Under the pieces are notes generated by a model. That model saw only the letters and a program-made list of their open reading frames with translations, had not been told where the DNA came from and searched no databases. Below, in pieces: positions 34,812-43,152 of a stretch of DNA of 51,082 nt (position 1 is its first letter; every line of letters begins with the position of its first letter). Source of the stretch: Streptococcus sp. oral taxon 431 (GTDB lineage Bacteria > Bacillota > Bacilli > Lactobacillales > Streptococcaceae); assembly GCF_023115445.1 (NCBI RefSeq), contig NZ_JALDUI010000017.1, positions 1-51,082 of the forward strand, given 5' to 3'. The position numbers and the translations under genes are program-made.

Positions 34812-35675
34812 ATGGCACGTCCAATTGGAATTTATGAAAAGGCAACCCCGACACACTTTACTTGGCTAGAACGTTTAAATTTTGCTAAGGAGTTAGGCTT
34901 TGATTTTGTCGAGATGTCTATTGATGAACGTGACGAGCGTTTAGCAAGACTTGACTGGAGCAAGGAAGAACGCTTGGAAGTTGTCAAAGCGATCTATGAA
35001 ACTGGAGTTCGTATTCCTTCTATCTGTTTTTCAGGTCATCGTCGCTACCCATTGGGATCAAATGATCCAGTTCTAGAGAAAAAATCTCTGGAACTCATGA
35101 AAAAATGTATCGAATTAGCTCAGGATTTGGGAGTTCGTACGATTCAATTAGCTGGTTACGACGTTTACTATGAGGAAAAGTCACCCCAGACACGCCAACG
35201 TTTTATCAAAAATTTGAGAAAAGCTTGTGACTGGGCAGAAGAAGCTCAGGTGCTACTTGCTATTGAAATTATGGATGACCCTTTCCTCAATAGTATCGAA
35301 AAATACTTGGCTGTAGAAAAAGAGATTGACTCTCCCTACCTCTTTGTCTATCCAGATATTGGTAATGTGTCTGCATGGCATAATGATGTCTACAGTGAAT
35401 TTTATCTTGGCCATCATGCTATTGCAGCTCTCCACCTCAAGGATACTTATGCAGTGACAGAAAGTTCAAAGGGCCAATTCCGAGATGTACCTTTTGGGCA
35501 AGGTTGTGTCAAATGGGAAGAAGCTTTCGATATTTTAAAGCAAACCAATTATAATGGTCCTTTCCTAATCGAAATGTGGTCTGAAAATTGTGAAACTGTA
35601 GAAGAAACACGCGCAGCCATTCAAGAAGCGCAAGCTTTTCTCTACCCACTTATTAAGAAAGCAGGTCTGATGTAA
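34812..35675 (+). CDS. ulaE: L-xylulose-5-phosphate 3-epimerase
   Basis: UlaE (287 aa) converts L-xylulose 5-phosphate to L-ribulose 5-phosphate. It is a TIM-barrel xylose-isomerase-like enzyme; metal ligands fall in AIEIMDDPFLNS (Glu, about 155), YPDIGN (Asp, about 180), HLKD (His, about 211) and LIEMWSEN (Glu, about 250). GGGGGT lies before the ATG, inside the ulaD end. Confidence 0.94.
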   Translation: MARPIGIYEKATPTHFTWLERLNFAKELGFDFVEMSIDERDERLARLDWSKEERLEVVKAIYETGVRIPSICFSGHRRYPLGSNDPVLEKKSLELMKKCIELAQDLGVRTIQLAGYDVYYEEKSPQTRQRFIKNLRKACDWAEEAQVLLAIEIMDDPFLNSIEKYLAVEKEIDSPYLFVYPDIGNVSAWHNDVYSEFYLGHHAIAALHLKDTYAVTESSKGQFRDVPFGQGCVKWEEAFDILKQTNYNGPFLIEMWSENCETVEETRAAIQEAQAFLYPLIKKAGLM

Positions 35676-35676
35676 G

Positions 35677-36384
35677 ATGAATCAAGTAATTAATGATATG
35701 CGTAAACGAGTCTGTGATGCCAATCAATCATTGCCAAAACATGGACTTGTTAAATTTACCTGGGGCAATGTATCGGAAGTCAATCGCGAACTCGGTGTCA
35801 TTGTTATCAAACCATCAGGTGTAGATTATGACGAATTGACACCTGAAAATATGGTGGTAACTGACCTGGATGGCAAGGTTCTAGAAGGAGATTTAAGACC
35901 ATCTTCTGATCTTCCAACTCATGTGCAGTTATATAAGGCTTGGCCAGAGATTGCTAGTGTGGTCCATACCCATTCGACTGAAGCCGTTGGTTGGGCTCAG
36001 GCAGGTCGTGATATTCCTTTCTATGGAACAACCCATGCGGATTATTTCTACGGTTCAATCCCTTGCGCTCGTAGTTTGACTAAGGATGAAGTAGAAGTGG
36101 CCTATGAAAAAGATACTGGCCTGGTCATTGTGGAAGAGTTTGAGCGTCGTGGTCTTAATCCAGTTGAAGTTCCAGGGATTGTCGTGCGCAATCACGGTCC
36201 ATTCACCTGGGGCAAAAATCCAGAAAATGCTGTTTATCACTCAGTTGTACTAGAGGAAGTATCTAAGATGAATCGCTTCACAGAGCAAATCAATCCAAGA
36301 GTTGAACCTGCTCCCCAGTACATCCTAGAAAAGCACTACCAACGTAAACATGGACCAAATGCTTATTACGGTCAAAAGAAATAA
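35677..36384 (+). CDS. ulaF: L-ribulose-5-phosphate 4-epimerase
   Basis: UlaF (235 aa) makes D-xylulose 5-phosphate, the entry point to the pentose phosphate pathway. It is a class II aldolase/epimerase; zinc ligands HTHS (about 95-97) and the later His of RNHGPF (about 171) are present, with KPSGVDYDEL typical of the substrate pocket. It starts 1 nt after ulaE. A terminator follows at 36401. Confidence 0.94.
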   Translation: MNQVINDMRKRVCDANQSLPKHGLVKFTWGNVSEVNRELGVIVIKPSGVDYDELTPENMVVTDLDGKVLEGDLRPSSDLPTHVQLYKAWPEIASVVHTHSTEAVGWAQAGRDIPFYGTTHADYFYGSIPCARSLTKDEVEVAYEKDTGLVIVEEFERRGLNPVEVPGIVVRNHGPFTWGKNPENAVYHSVVLEEVSKMNRFTEQINPRVEPAPQYILEKHYQRKHGPNAYYGQKK

Positions 36385-36400
36385 GTAATTGAATTGAAAA

Positions 36401-36434
36401 GAGGCTAGGACCTTACGATCCAAGCCTCGCTTTT
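36401..36434 (+). terminator. Terminator of the ulaABCDEF operon
   Basis: GAGGCT (36401-36406) pairs with AGCCTC (36423-36428), followed by GCTTTT. Confidence 0.75.
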
Positions 36435-36475
36435 GTAGTTGTAAATATCCAATGGTAAGAGTTTACAGCATATAA

Positions 36476-36504
36476 TTGCAAAGTCTGTACGAATGTGATA
36501 CCAT
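36476..36504 (+). promoter_or_regulatory. Promoter of ulaR
   Basis: TTGCAA (36476-36481), 17 bp, TACCAT (36499-36504) with TGA just before. It lacks the 45-bp element found at the two UlaR-type promoters. Confidence 0.45.
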
Positions 36505-36550
36505 TATAAAGTTGTTTTGGAAGCGATTGACAAATAGAGGAGTATGAATT

Positions 36551-38224
36551 ATGGTTTTAGATAAGGCGAGCTGTGACTTGCTTCAATATTTGATGGATCA
36601 AGAAACGTCCAAAACGATTATGACGATTTCAAAAGATCTAGCTCAATCTCGAAGAAAAATCTACTATCACATTGATAAAATCAATGATGCTTTGGATGAT
36701 GAGAATTTGCACATCATCAGTCTGCCTCGGATTGGTATCCACTTAACCGAGGAACAAAGAGAAGCTTGTCGTCAATTATTAGAGGAAGTTGATTCTTATG
36801 ATTACATCATGAGTGCTAACGAGCGGATGCAGCTGATGCTCCTTCTGATTGGTATTTCCAAAGAGAGAATCACGCTTGAAAAACTCATGGAATTAACAGA
36901 AGTCTCTCGAAATACAGTCCTTAATGACTTAAATAGCATTCGTTATCAGCTAACCTTGGAGCAGTATCAAGTAACACTTCAAGTTAGTAAATCTCGAGGT
37001 TACTATCTAAATGCACATCCTCTTAATAAAATCCAGTATCTTCAATCCCTTCTCTATCATGTCTTTATGGAAGAAAATCCAGCTTTTGTTGCTATTTTAG
37101 AGGAGAAAATCAAAGAGCGATTAGACGGTGAGATGCTTCTTTCCGATGAGGTCAATCAATTTCTTAAAAAACAGGTTCCGTTGGTTGAGCAGGATTTGGG
37201 GAAAAAAATAAACCATCACGAAGTCACTTTTATGTTACAGGTCCTTCCCTATCTTCTACTAGGGTGTGATACCGTTACTCGAAATCAAGATAAACATCAA
37301 GAAATTGAGCAAGAGTTTTCATTGATTCGAAAGAGGATAGAATATCAGGTATCCAAAAAACTAGGAGAGCGCTTGTTTGAAACATTTAGCATCTCGTTTT
37401 CAGAATTAGATAGATCTCTGTTAGCTATTCTTTTGTTATCCTATCGAAAAGATCGAGACATCCATGCAGAAAGTAAAGATTTTCAGCATTTGAGAATGGC
37501 TTTAGAAGAGTTTATTTGGTATTTTGAATCCCAAACCAGAATGGAGATTGAACAGAAAGAAGACTTATTGAGGAATCTTGTGATTCATTGTAAGGCGCTA
37601 TTATTCAGAAAGAACTATGGTATTTTCTCAAAAAATCCTTTAACTCGGCAGATTCGTTCCAAGTATAGTGAGCTTTTCGTAATTACAAAAAAATGTGCAG
37701 AAGTGCTAGAAGAAGCCTGGCAGATTCGATTGACAGATGATGAGATTGCCTATCTGACCATTCATGTTGGAGGATTTTTAAAGTATACTCCATCGATTCA
37801 AAACAATACCAAGAAAATTTATATTGTGTGTGATGAAGGAGTGGGCGTTTCTAAACTCTTACTCAAACAATGTCGCTTCTATCTTCCAAACGAACAGATT
37901 GGGGCAGTCTTTACCACTGAGCAGTTCAAAAGCGTGGAGGATATTACTCAGGTTGATTTACTTATTACAACAAACGATGAGCTTGAGAGTCGCTTCCCAG
38001 TGCTAAAGGTAAACCCTATACTTGAGGCAGAAGATATTTTACGCATAACAGACTTTATGAAAAATAAGGTTCTTCGAAAAGATGGTCGCACTTTTAAGGA
38101 TAATCTCTCAACTATTATTACTACCTATATATCTGATAAACACGTTGCAGCAAAATTAAAGGAAGAAATTCAACTCTTAATCAACCAAGAATTAGTCATC
38201 CAAGCTTTTTTAGATGAATCATAA
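36551..38224 (+). CDS. ulaR: PRD-containing transcriptional regulator UlaR
   Basis: A 557-aa BglG/MtlR-type regulator. N-terminal HTH and Mga-like helices (about 1-160) are followed by two PRD domains (about 180-285 and 295-400, the second with DDEIAYLTIHVGGFL) and a IIB-like domain (about 412-490) with CDEGVGVS, whose Cys can be phosphorylated. The protein ends with about 50 residues after that; the C-terminal IIA domain of many MtlR-type activators is absent. It probably activates the ulaA and ulaG promoters in response to PTS phosphorylation. AGAGG lies before the ATG. Confidence 0.88.
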   Translation: MVLDKASCDLLQYLMDQETSKTIMTISKDLAQSRRKIYYHIDKINDALDDENLHIISLPRIGIHLTEEQREACRQLLEEVDSYDYIMSANERMQLMLLLIGISKERITLEKLMELTEVSRNTVLNDLNSIRYQLTLEQYQVTLQVSKSRGYYLNAHPLNKIQYLQSLLYHVFMEENPAFVAILEEKIKERLDGEMLLSDEVNQFLKKQVPLVEQDLGKKINHHEVTFMLQVLPYLLLGCDTVTRNQDKHQEIEQEFSLIRKRIEYQVSKKLGERLFETFSISFSELDRSLLAILLLSYRKDRDIHAESKDFQHLRMALEEFIWYFESQTRMEIEQKEDLLRNLVIHCKALLFRKNYGIFSKNPLTRQIRSKYSELFVITKKCAEVLEEAWQIRLTDDEIAYLTIHVGGFLKYTPSIQNNTKKIYIVCDEGVGVSKLLLKQCRFYLPNEQIGAVFTTEQFKSVEDITQVDLLITTNDELESRFPVLKVNPILEAEDILRITDFMKNKVLRKDGRTFKDNLSTIITTYISDKHVAAKLKEEIQLLINQELVIQAFLDES

Positions 38225-38229
38225 ATATC

Positions 38230-38298
38230 ACAGTCCAATGATGAACACAAACCTGTGTTTTTCTTGGTCTTTTTTAATATTTCGGTCGGTGTTATACT
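38230..38298 (+). promoter_or_regulatory. ulaG promoter with second 45-bp element
   Basis: ACAGTCCAA ... TTCTTGGTCTTTTT at 38230-38274 matches the element before ulaA at 35 of 45 bases, and TATACT (38293-38298) again follows after 18 bp. CCAA..AACACA/TGTGTT..TTGG with a T run can also form a terminator for ulaR. Confidence 0.65.
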
Positions 38299-38340
38299 AA
38301 GTATGAAATGAATACTTGAACAAAATATGGAGGATTTCAA

Positions 38341-39432
38341 ATGCCAAACGTAAAAGAAATTACAAGAGAATCATGGATTTTAGCTACTTTCCCAGAGTGG
38401 GGAACCTGGTTGAACGAAGAAATCGAAGAAGAAGTCGTTCCTGAAGGCAACTTTGCCATGTGGTGGCTAGGCAACTGTGGTACTTGGATTAAAACACCAG
38501 GTGGTGCTAACGTTGTCATGGACCTTTGGTCAAACCGTGGAAAATCAACTAAAAAAGTGAAAGATATGGTTCGTGGACACCAAATGGCAAATATGGCAGG
38601 TGTTCGTAAATTGCAACCAAACTTACGTGTTCAGCCAATGGTTATCGATCCATTTGCTATCAATGAACTCGACTACTACTTGGTTTCACACTTCCATAGT
38701 GACCATATCGACCCATACACAGCTGCAGCAATTCTCAACAATCCTAAGTTAGAACATGTTAAGTTTATCGGTCCTTACCATTGTGGACGAATCTGGGAAG
38801 GATGGGGTGTTCCAAAAGAACGCATCATCGTTGTCAAACCAGGTGATACTATTGAACTAAAAGACATGAAGATTCATGCAGTAGAATCATTTGACCGTAC
38901 TTGCTTGGTAACTCTACCAGTAAACGGTGCTGATGAGACAGGTGGTGAACTTGCTGGCTTAGCTGTTACAGATGAAGAAATGGCTCAAAAGGCTGTTAAC
39001 TATGTCTTTGAAACACCAGGTGGAACCATTTATCATGGTGCGGATTCTCACTTCTCAAACTACTTTGCGAAACATGGTAAAGACTTCAAAATTGATGTTG
39101 CTTTGAATAACTATGGTGAAAACCCAGTAGGTATCCAAGATAAAATGACATCTATCGACCTACTTCGCATGGCAGAAAATCTACGTGCTAAAGTCATTAT
39201 CCCAGTTCACTATGATATCTGGTCTAACTTCATGGCTTCTACGAATGAAATCCTAGAACTTTGGAAAATAAGAAAAGATCGCTTGCAATACGATTTCCAT
39301 CCATTTATCTGGGAAGTTGGTGGTAAATACACTTATCCTCAAGACCAACACTTAGTAGAATATCATCACCCACGTGGTTTTGATGACTGCTTCGAACAAG
39401 ACTCAAATATCCAATTCAAAGCCTTGCTTTAA
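38341..39432 (+). CDS. ulaG: L-ascorbate-6-phosphate lactonase
   Basis: UlaG (363 aa) opens the lactone of L-ascorbate 6-phosphate to give 3-keto-L-gulonate 6-phosphate, the substrate of UlaD. It has a metallo-beta-lactamase fold with HFHSDH (about 118-123) as metal ligands and further His residues near 228 and 284. GGAGG precedes the ATG. It has its own promoter with the 45-bp element. Confidence 0.94.
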   Translation: MPNVKEITRESWILATFPEWGTWLNEEIEEEVVPEGNFAMWWLGNCGTWIKTPGGANVVMDLWSNRGKSTKKVKDMVRGHQMANMAGVRKLQPNLRVQPMVIDPFAINELDYYLVSHFHSDHIDPYTAAAILNNPKLEHVKFIGPYHCGRIWEGWGVPKERIIVVKPGDTIELKDMKIHAVESFDRTCLVTLPVNGADETGGELAGLAVTDEEMAQKAVNYVFETPGGTIYHGADSHFSNYFAKHGKDFKIDVALNNYGENPVGIQDKMTSIDLLRMAENLRAKVIIPVHYDIWSNFMASTNEILELWKIRKDRLQYDFHPFIWEVGGKYTYPQDQHLVEYHHPRGFDDCFEQDSNIQFKALL

Positions 39433-39453
39433 TATAAAAATTTTTTCTGGAGG

Positions 39454-39485
39454 TTATCCGTATGTTGCACGATACGGATAATTTT
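39454..39485 (+). terminator. Probable ulaG terminator overlapping the tkt promoter
   Basis: TTATCCGTAT (39454-39463) pairs with ATACGGATAA (39472-39481), followed by TTTTC. The loop holds the tkt -35. Confidence 0.6.
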
Positions 39486-39493
39486 CATATAAT
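39465..39493 (+). promoter_or_regulatory. Promoter of tkt
   Basis: TTGCAC (39465-39470), 17 bp, TATAAT (39488-39493). A 16-bp near-palindrome GTGATAG-AC-CTATCAC (39510-39525) lies in the 5' leader and may be an operator. Confidence 0.6.
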
Positions 39494-39546
39494 AGTACAA
39501 ATAGAATATGTGATAGACCTATCACCTCAAAGAGAAAGGAAATTCT

Positions 39547-41523
39547 ATGTCAAATCTATCTGTTAATGCGATTCGTTTTCTAGGTATTGACGCTATCAAT
39601 AAAGCGAACTCAGGTCACCCAGGGGTGGTTATGGGAGCTGCACCGATGGCATACAGCCTATTCACTAAAGAACTTCGTATCAATCCAGCCCAACCAAACT
39701 GGATTAACCGCGACCGTTTCATTCTTTCAGCTGGTCACGGATCAATGCTTCTCTATGCCCTTCTTCACCTTTCTGGATTTGAAGATGTGAGCATGGATGA
39801 AGTGAAGAACTTCCGTCAATGGGGCTCTAAAACTCCAGGTCACCCAGAATTTGGTCATACAGCAGGGGTTGATGCAACAACAGGCCCTCTAGGACAAGGG
39901 ATTGCGACTGCAACAGGTTTTGCACAAGCAGAACGTTTCCTTGCAGCTAAGTACAACCGTGAAGGTTATAACATCTTTGACCACTACACTTACGTTATCT
40001 GTGGAGATGGTGACTTGATGGAAGGTGTCTCAAGTGAAGCTGCTTCTTATGCAGGCTTGCAAAAGCTTGACAAATTGGTTGTTCTCTATGATTCAAATGA
40101 TATCAACTTGGACGGTGAGACAAAAGATTCATTCACAGAGAGTGTTCGCGATCGTTACAATGCTTATGGTTGGCATACAGCCTTGGTAGAAGATGGAACA
40201 GACTTAGAAGCTATTCATGCTGCTATTGAAGAAGCTAAGGCTTCAGGAAAACCATCTTTGATTGAAGTGAAAACTGTTATTGGTTATGGTTCTCCAAATA
40301 AACAAGGGACTAATGCCGTACACGGTGCCCCTCTTGGCGCGGATGAAACTGCAGCAACTCGCCAAGCACTTGGTTGGAACTATGAACCGTTTGAAATCCC
40401 AGCAGAAGTATACGCAGACTTTAAAGAGAATGTCGCAGACCGTGGGGCATCAGCTTATGAAGCCTGGACAAAACTAGTTGCAGATTATAAAGAAGCTCAC
40501 CCAGAGCTTGCTGCAGAAGTGGAAGCAATTATCGAAGGGCGCGATCCAGTTGAATTGACTCCAGAAGACTTCCCAGCTTTAGAAAATGGCTTCTCTCAAG
40601 CGACGCGTAACTCAAGTCAGGATGCCTTGAATGTTGTGGCTGCTAAATTGCCAACCTTCCTTGGTGGATCAGCTGACCTCGCTCATTCAAATATGACTTA
40701 CATCAAAACGGACGGACTTCAAGACGATGCAAATCGCTTAAATCGCAACATCCAGTTTGGTGTTCGTGAATTTGCAATGGGTACTGTCTTGAACGGAATG
40801 GCTCTTCACGGTGGACTTCGAGTTTATGGTGGAACTTTCTTCGTATTCTCAGACTACTTGAAAGCGGCTGTACGCTTGTCTGCCTTGCAAGGTCTTCCTG
40901 TAACTTATGTCTTCACACACGATTCAATCGCAGTTGGTGAAGACGGACCAACTCATGAACCGATTGAGCACTTGGCAGGTCTTCGTGCGATTCCAAACCT
41001 CAATGTTTTCCGTCCAGCAGATGCGCGTGAAACTCAAGCAGCTTGGTATCAAGCAGTTAAGAGCGAGAAAACACCGACTGTTCTTGTCTTGACTCGTCAA
41101 AACTTGACTGTTGAGGAAGGAACAGACTTTGATAAGGTTGCGAAAGGAGCTTATGTTGTATATGAAAATGCAGCAGACTTTGATACAATTTTGATTGCGA
41201 CTGGTTCAGAGGTTAACCTGGCTGTTTCAGCTGCTAAAGAATTGGCAAGTCAAGGTGGAAAAGTTCGCGTAGTCAGCATGCCATCTACAGATGTCTTTGA
41301 TGCACAAGATGCAGCATACAAAGAAGAGATTTTACCAAATGCAGTTCGTCGTCGTGTAGCAGTTGAAATGGGAGCAACTCAAAATTGGTACAAATACGTT
41401 GGTCTTGATGGAGCAGTTCTTGGTATTGATACCTTTGGAGCATCTGCACCAGCACCAAAAGTTTTAGCAGAGTATGGATTTACAGTTGAAAACTTAGTAG
41501 AACTTGTAAACAACTTAAAATAA
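39547..41523 (+). CDS. tkt: Transketolase
   Basis: Transketolase (658 aa) moves two-carbon units between sugar phosphates with thiamine diphosphate. The TPP-binding domain has [16 protein letters not shown] (about 152-167) with GDG and a distant NxN (SNDINLDG). The central Pyr domain (about 350-520) includes [21 protein letters not shown] and the C-terminal domain begins near 530. It takes up xylulose 5-phosphate from the ula pathway, and its place next to ulaG fits that. GAAAGGAAA lies before the ATG. In pneumococci this gene is called recP. Confidence 0.95.
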   Translation: MSNLSVNAIRFLGIDAINKANSGHPGVVMGAAPMAYSLFTKELRINPAQPNWINRDRFILSAGHGSMLLYALLHLSGFEDVSMDEVKNFRQWGSKTPGHPEFGHTAGVDATTGPLGQGIATATGFAQAERFLAAKYNREGYNIFDHYTYVICGDGDLMEGVSSEAASYAGLQKLDKLVVLYDSNDINLDGETKDSFTESVRDRYNAYGWHTALVEDGTDLEAIHAAIEEAKASGKPSLIEVKTVIGYGSPNKQGTNAVHGAPLGADETAATRQALGWNYEPFEIPAEVYADFKENVADRGASAYEAWTKLVADYKEAHPELAAEVEAIIEGRDPVELTPEDFPALENGFSQATRNSSQDALNVVAAKLPTFLGGSADLAHSNMTYIKTDGLQDDANRLNRNIQFGVREFAMGTVLNGMALHGGLRVYGGTFFVFSDYLKAAVRLSALQGLPVTYVFTHDSIAVGEDGPTHEPIEHLAGLRAIPNLNVFRPADARETQAAWYQAVKSEKTPTVLVLTRQNLTVEEGTDFDKVAKGAYVVYENAADFDTILIATGSEVNLAVSAAKELASQGGKVRVVSMPSTDVFDAQDAAYKEEILPNAVRRRVAVEMGATQNWYKYVGLDGAVLGIDTFGASAPAPKVLAEYGFTVENLVELVNNLK

Positions 41524-41525
41524 GA

Positions 41526-41553
41526 AAAATCAGGGCATTTGCTCTGGTTTTTT
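41526..41553 (+). terminator. Terminator after tkt
   Basis: CAGGGC (41531-41536), ATTT, GCTCTG (41541-41546), followed by seven T. Confidence 0.8.
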
Positions 41554-41578
41554 ATTGACCTAAAATCAAGGTGCAATC

Positions 41579-41607
41579 TTGTAAAAACAAGTGAAATTTG
41601 ATATAGT
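41579..41607 (+). promoter_or_regulatory. Promoter of yajC
   Basis: TTGTAA (41579-41584), 17 bp, TATAGT (41602-41607). Confidence 0.5.
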
Positions 41608-41639
41608 AGTTTTATCTGAATTACAAAGGAGAAAAAATA

Positions 41640-41960
41640 ATGGGTGGGAATTTAACATTTTTAATTATGCTTGTCTTGATGTTGGGCTTGATGTTCTTCA
41701 TGCAACGTTCTCAAAAGAAACAAGCAGAAAAACGTATGGAAAGCCTCAATAAGCTTCAAAAAGGCTACGAAGTAATCACTATCGGTGGTCTCTACGGTAC
41801 AGTCGATGAAGTAGATACAGAAAATAGAACAATTGTTCTTGATGTTGATGGCGTATACCTAACCTTCGAACTAGCAGCAATTCGAACTGTTTTGCCAGTC
41901 AAAGAAGCTGTGACACCTGAAGGAGCTGTTATTGAAGAAGGCAGTGCTATTGAAGAATAA
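41640..41960 (+). CDS. yajC: Preprotein translocase subunit YajC
   Basis: YajC (106 aa) is a single-pass accessory of the Sec translocon. One membrane segment at about residues 5-22 is followed by basic QRSQKKQAEKRMESLNKLQKG and a beta-rich soluble part (VITIGGLYGTVDEVD). AAAGGAG precedes the ATG. A terminator follows directly after the stop. Confidence 0.9.
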   Translation: MGGNLTFLIMLVLMLGLMFFMQRSQKKQAEKRMESLNKLQKGYEVITIGGLYGTVDEVDTENRTIVLDVDGVYLTFELAAIRTVLPVKEAVTPEGAVIEEGSAIEE

Positions 41961-41988
41961 AACGGGGTGGAATGCATTCCCGTTTTTC
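41961..41988 (+). terminator. Terminator after yajC
   Basis: AACGGG (41961-41966) pairs with CCCGTT (41979-41984), followed by TTTC. It abuts the yajC stop codon and lies close to the next gene, so some read-through is likely. Confidence 0.6.
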
Positions 41989-42008
41989 TATAGATGAGAG
42001 GAACAATG

Positions 42009-42464
42009 ATGAAAAAAGTTGTCTTTGTCTGTCTTGGCAATATTTGTCGTAGTCCTATGGCGGAATTTGTAATGAAATCCCTGACCGATAAATATGAGAT
42101 TCAAAGTCGAGCGACTTCTTCCTGGGAACACGGTAATCCAATCCACAAAGGGACGCAAGGCATCTTTCGAAGTCATGGCGTTCCTTATGATACTTCGAAA
42201 ACTTCCCAACAAATTTCTAAAAAAGATTTTGAGTATTTTGACTATATCATTGGGATGGATGAGTCTAATCTCGCTGATTTGCATCAGATGTGTCCACAGG
42301 ATCAACAATATAAGATACAGCCTTTTGCATCTGAAAGCGTTCCAGATCCCTGGTATACAGGTGATTTTGAAGAAACTTATGACCGAGTTTTAACTGGTTG
42401 CCAGGCTTGGTTAGGTCGCTTAGAAAATGAGAGTGAAAATGGAAAATATAAAGAAACTCTATGA
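42009..42464 (+). CDS. Low-molecular-weight protein-tyrosine phosphatase
   Basis: A 151-aa LMW-PTP. The catalytic loop CLGNICRS lies at residues 8-15 with the nucleophile Cys8 and Arg14, and the general acid Asp lies in DPWYTGDFEE near residue 115. It may act on tyrosine kinases of the capsule system, or on other phosphoproteins. Three in-frame ATGs (41994, 42006, 42009) occur; 42009 has GAGAGGA 6 nt upstream and gives the family N-terminus. It overlaps the MORN gene. Confidence 0.9.
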   Translation: MKKVVFVCLGNICRSPMAEFVMKSLTDKYEIQSRATSSWEHGNPIHKGTQGIFRSHGVPYDTSKTSQQISKKDFEYFDYIIGMDESNLADLHQMCPQDQQYKIQPFASESVPDPWYTGDFEETYDRVLTGCQAWLGRLENESENGKYKETL

Positions 42465-42852
42465 AAAATACAGTGTCTATTTGACACGTCCTCGACTAGA
42501 AATTGCGACAGTGATCGTCATTGTTGTCTGTGCAGGTCTCGTATTTCTGACCAATCTTCCAAAACAGGGCGTTCTTAAGCTTGATAATGATGCTATTATT
42601 TATGACGGAAGCCTAGTTCGTGGTAAGATGAATGGTCAGGGTACTGTTACCTTCTCGAACGGTGATACCTATACTGGAGAATTTAGCAATGGTGCCTTCA
42701 ATGGTAAAGGTACCTACCAAGCTAAAGCAGGTTGGGTATATGAGGGAGACTTTGTAAATGGTCAAGCTGAAGGAAAAGGAAAACTGACTACCGAACAAGA
42801 AGTAGTCTATGAAGGGGATTTCAAACAAGGTTTATTTCAACAAGCACAATAA
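42439..42852 (+). CDS. MORN repeat membrane protein
   Basis: A 137-aa protein with an N-terminal membrane segment (about residues 20-40, IATVIVIVVCAGLVFL) and at least three MORN repeats (about 60-130), visible as YxGxF...G.GT patterns such as GDTYTGEFSNGAFNGKGTY. MORN repeats bind lipids or proteins; the role here is unknown. An upstream in-frame ATG (42427) is possible; no strong ribosome site supports either. It overlaps the phosphatase gene by 26 nt, so the two are probably co-transcribed. Confidence 0.8.
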   Translation: MENIKKLYEKYSVYLTRPRLEIATVIVIVVCAGLVFLTNLPKQGVLKLDNDAIIYDGSLVRGKMNGQGTVTFSNGDTYTGEFSNGAFNGKGTYQAKAGWVYEGDFVNGQAEGKGKLTTEQEVVYEGDFKQGLFQQAQ

Positions 42853-42878
42853 CCTCCTCCTAGAAGGAGGTATTCTTC
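42852..42878 (+). terminator. Possible terminator after the MORN gene
   Basis: ACCTCCT (42852-42858) pairs with AGGAGGT (42865-42871), followed by ATTCTTCT. The T tract is weak. Confidence 0.4.
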
Positions 42879-42887
42879 TAGAGTCTA

Positions 42888-42901
42888 AGAAAGCGCTTAC
42901 A
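42888..42901 (+). promoter_or_regulatory. Candidate cre site upstream of adhE
   Basis: AGAAAGCGCTTACA resembles the palindromic cre TGAAAGCGCTTWCA with few mismatches. It lies about 180 bp upstream of the adhE -10, which is far, so its effect is uncertain. Confidence 0.4.
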
Positions 42902-42940
42902 TGGAAATAAAAACGGCTTACAAGACTGTTTTACAACTAA

Positions 42941-43117
42941 GTTTGTGAAAAATAAAACTTTTATGAAATAATTCACAAACTTTAAGTGAAAAAGTGCATG
43001 TGCAGGTATATTTGAAATTATTTTCACAAACAAATAAAAAAAGTTTGTGAAATGTCTATGAAACTGTTTACAAACGTTTAAAAAAGAGTTATAATAAACT
43101 TGTGAAAAAATTAACAA
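42941..43117 (+). promoter_or_regulatory. Cluster of Rex-like half sites at the adhE promoter
   Basis: The 9-mer GTTTGTGAA or its complement TTCACAAAC occurs four times (42941-42949, 42972-42980, 43023-43031, 43043-43051), forming two inverted pairs separated by 22 and 11 bp. A near-copy TTTACAAAC (43067-43075) covers the -35, and a full 18-bp site TTGTGAAAAAATTAACAA (43100-43117) lies just after the -10, one mismatch from the Rex consensus TTGTGAA-N4-TTCACAA. Rex represses fermentation genes when NAD+/NADH is high. Confidence 0.6.
43067..43095 (+). promoter_or_regulatory. Promoter of adhE
   Basis: TTTACA (43067-43072), 17 bp, TATAAT (43090-43095). It is bracketed by Rex-like sites. Confidence 0.75.
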
Positions 43118-43152
43118 AGGACTTACAATCCTTGAAAGCTATGGAGGAAAAT

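Noticed and set aside
43102..43152. N-terminal extension of adhE by 17 codons (MKKLTKDLQSLKAMEEN)
   Set aside because: It starts inside the Rex-like operator directly after the -10, has no ribosome site, and the ATG at 43153 has GGAGG and gives the usual length.
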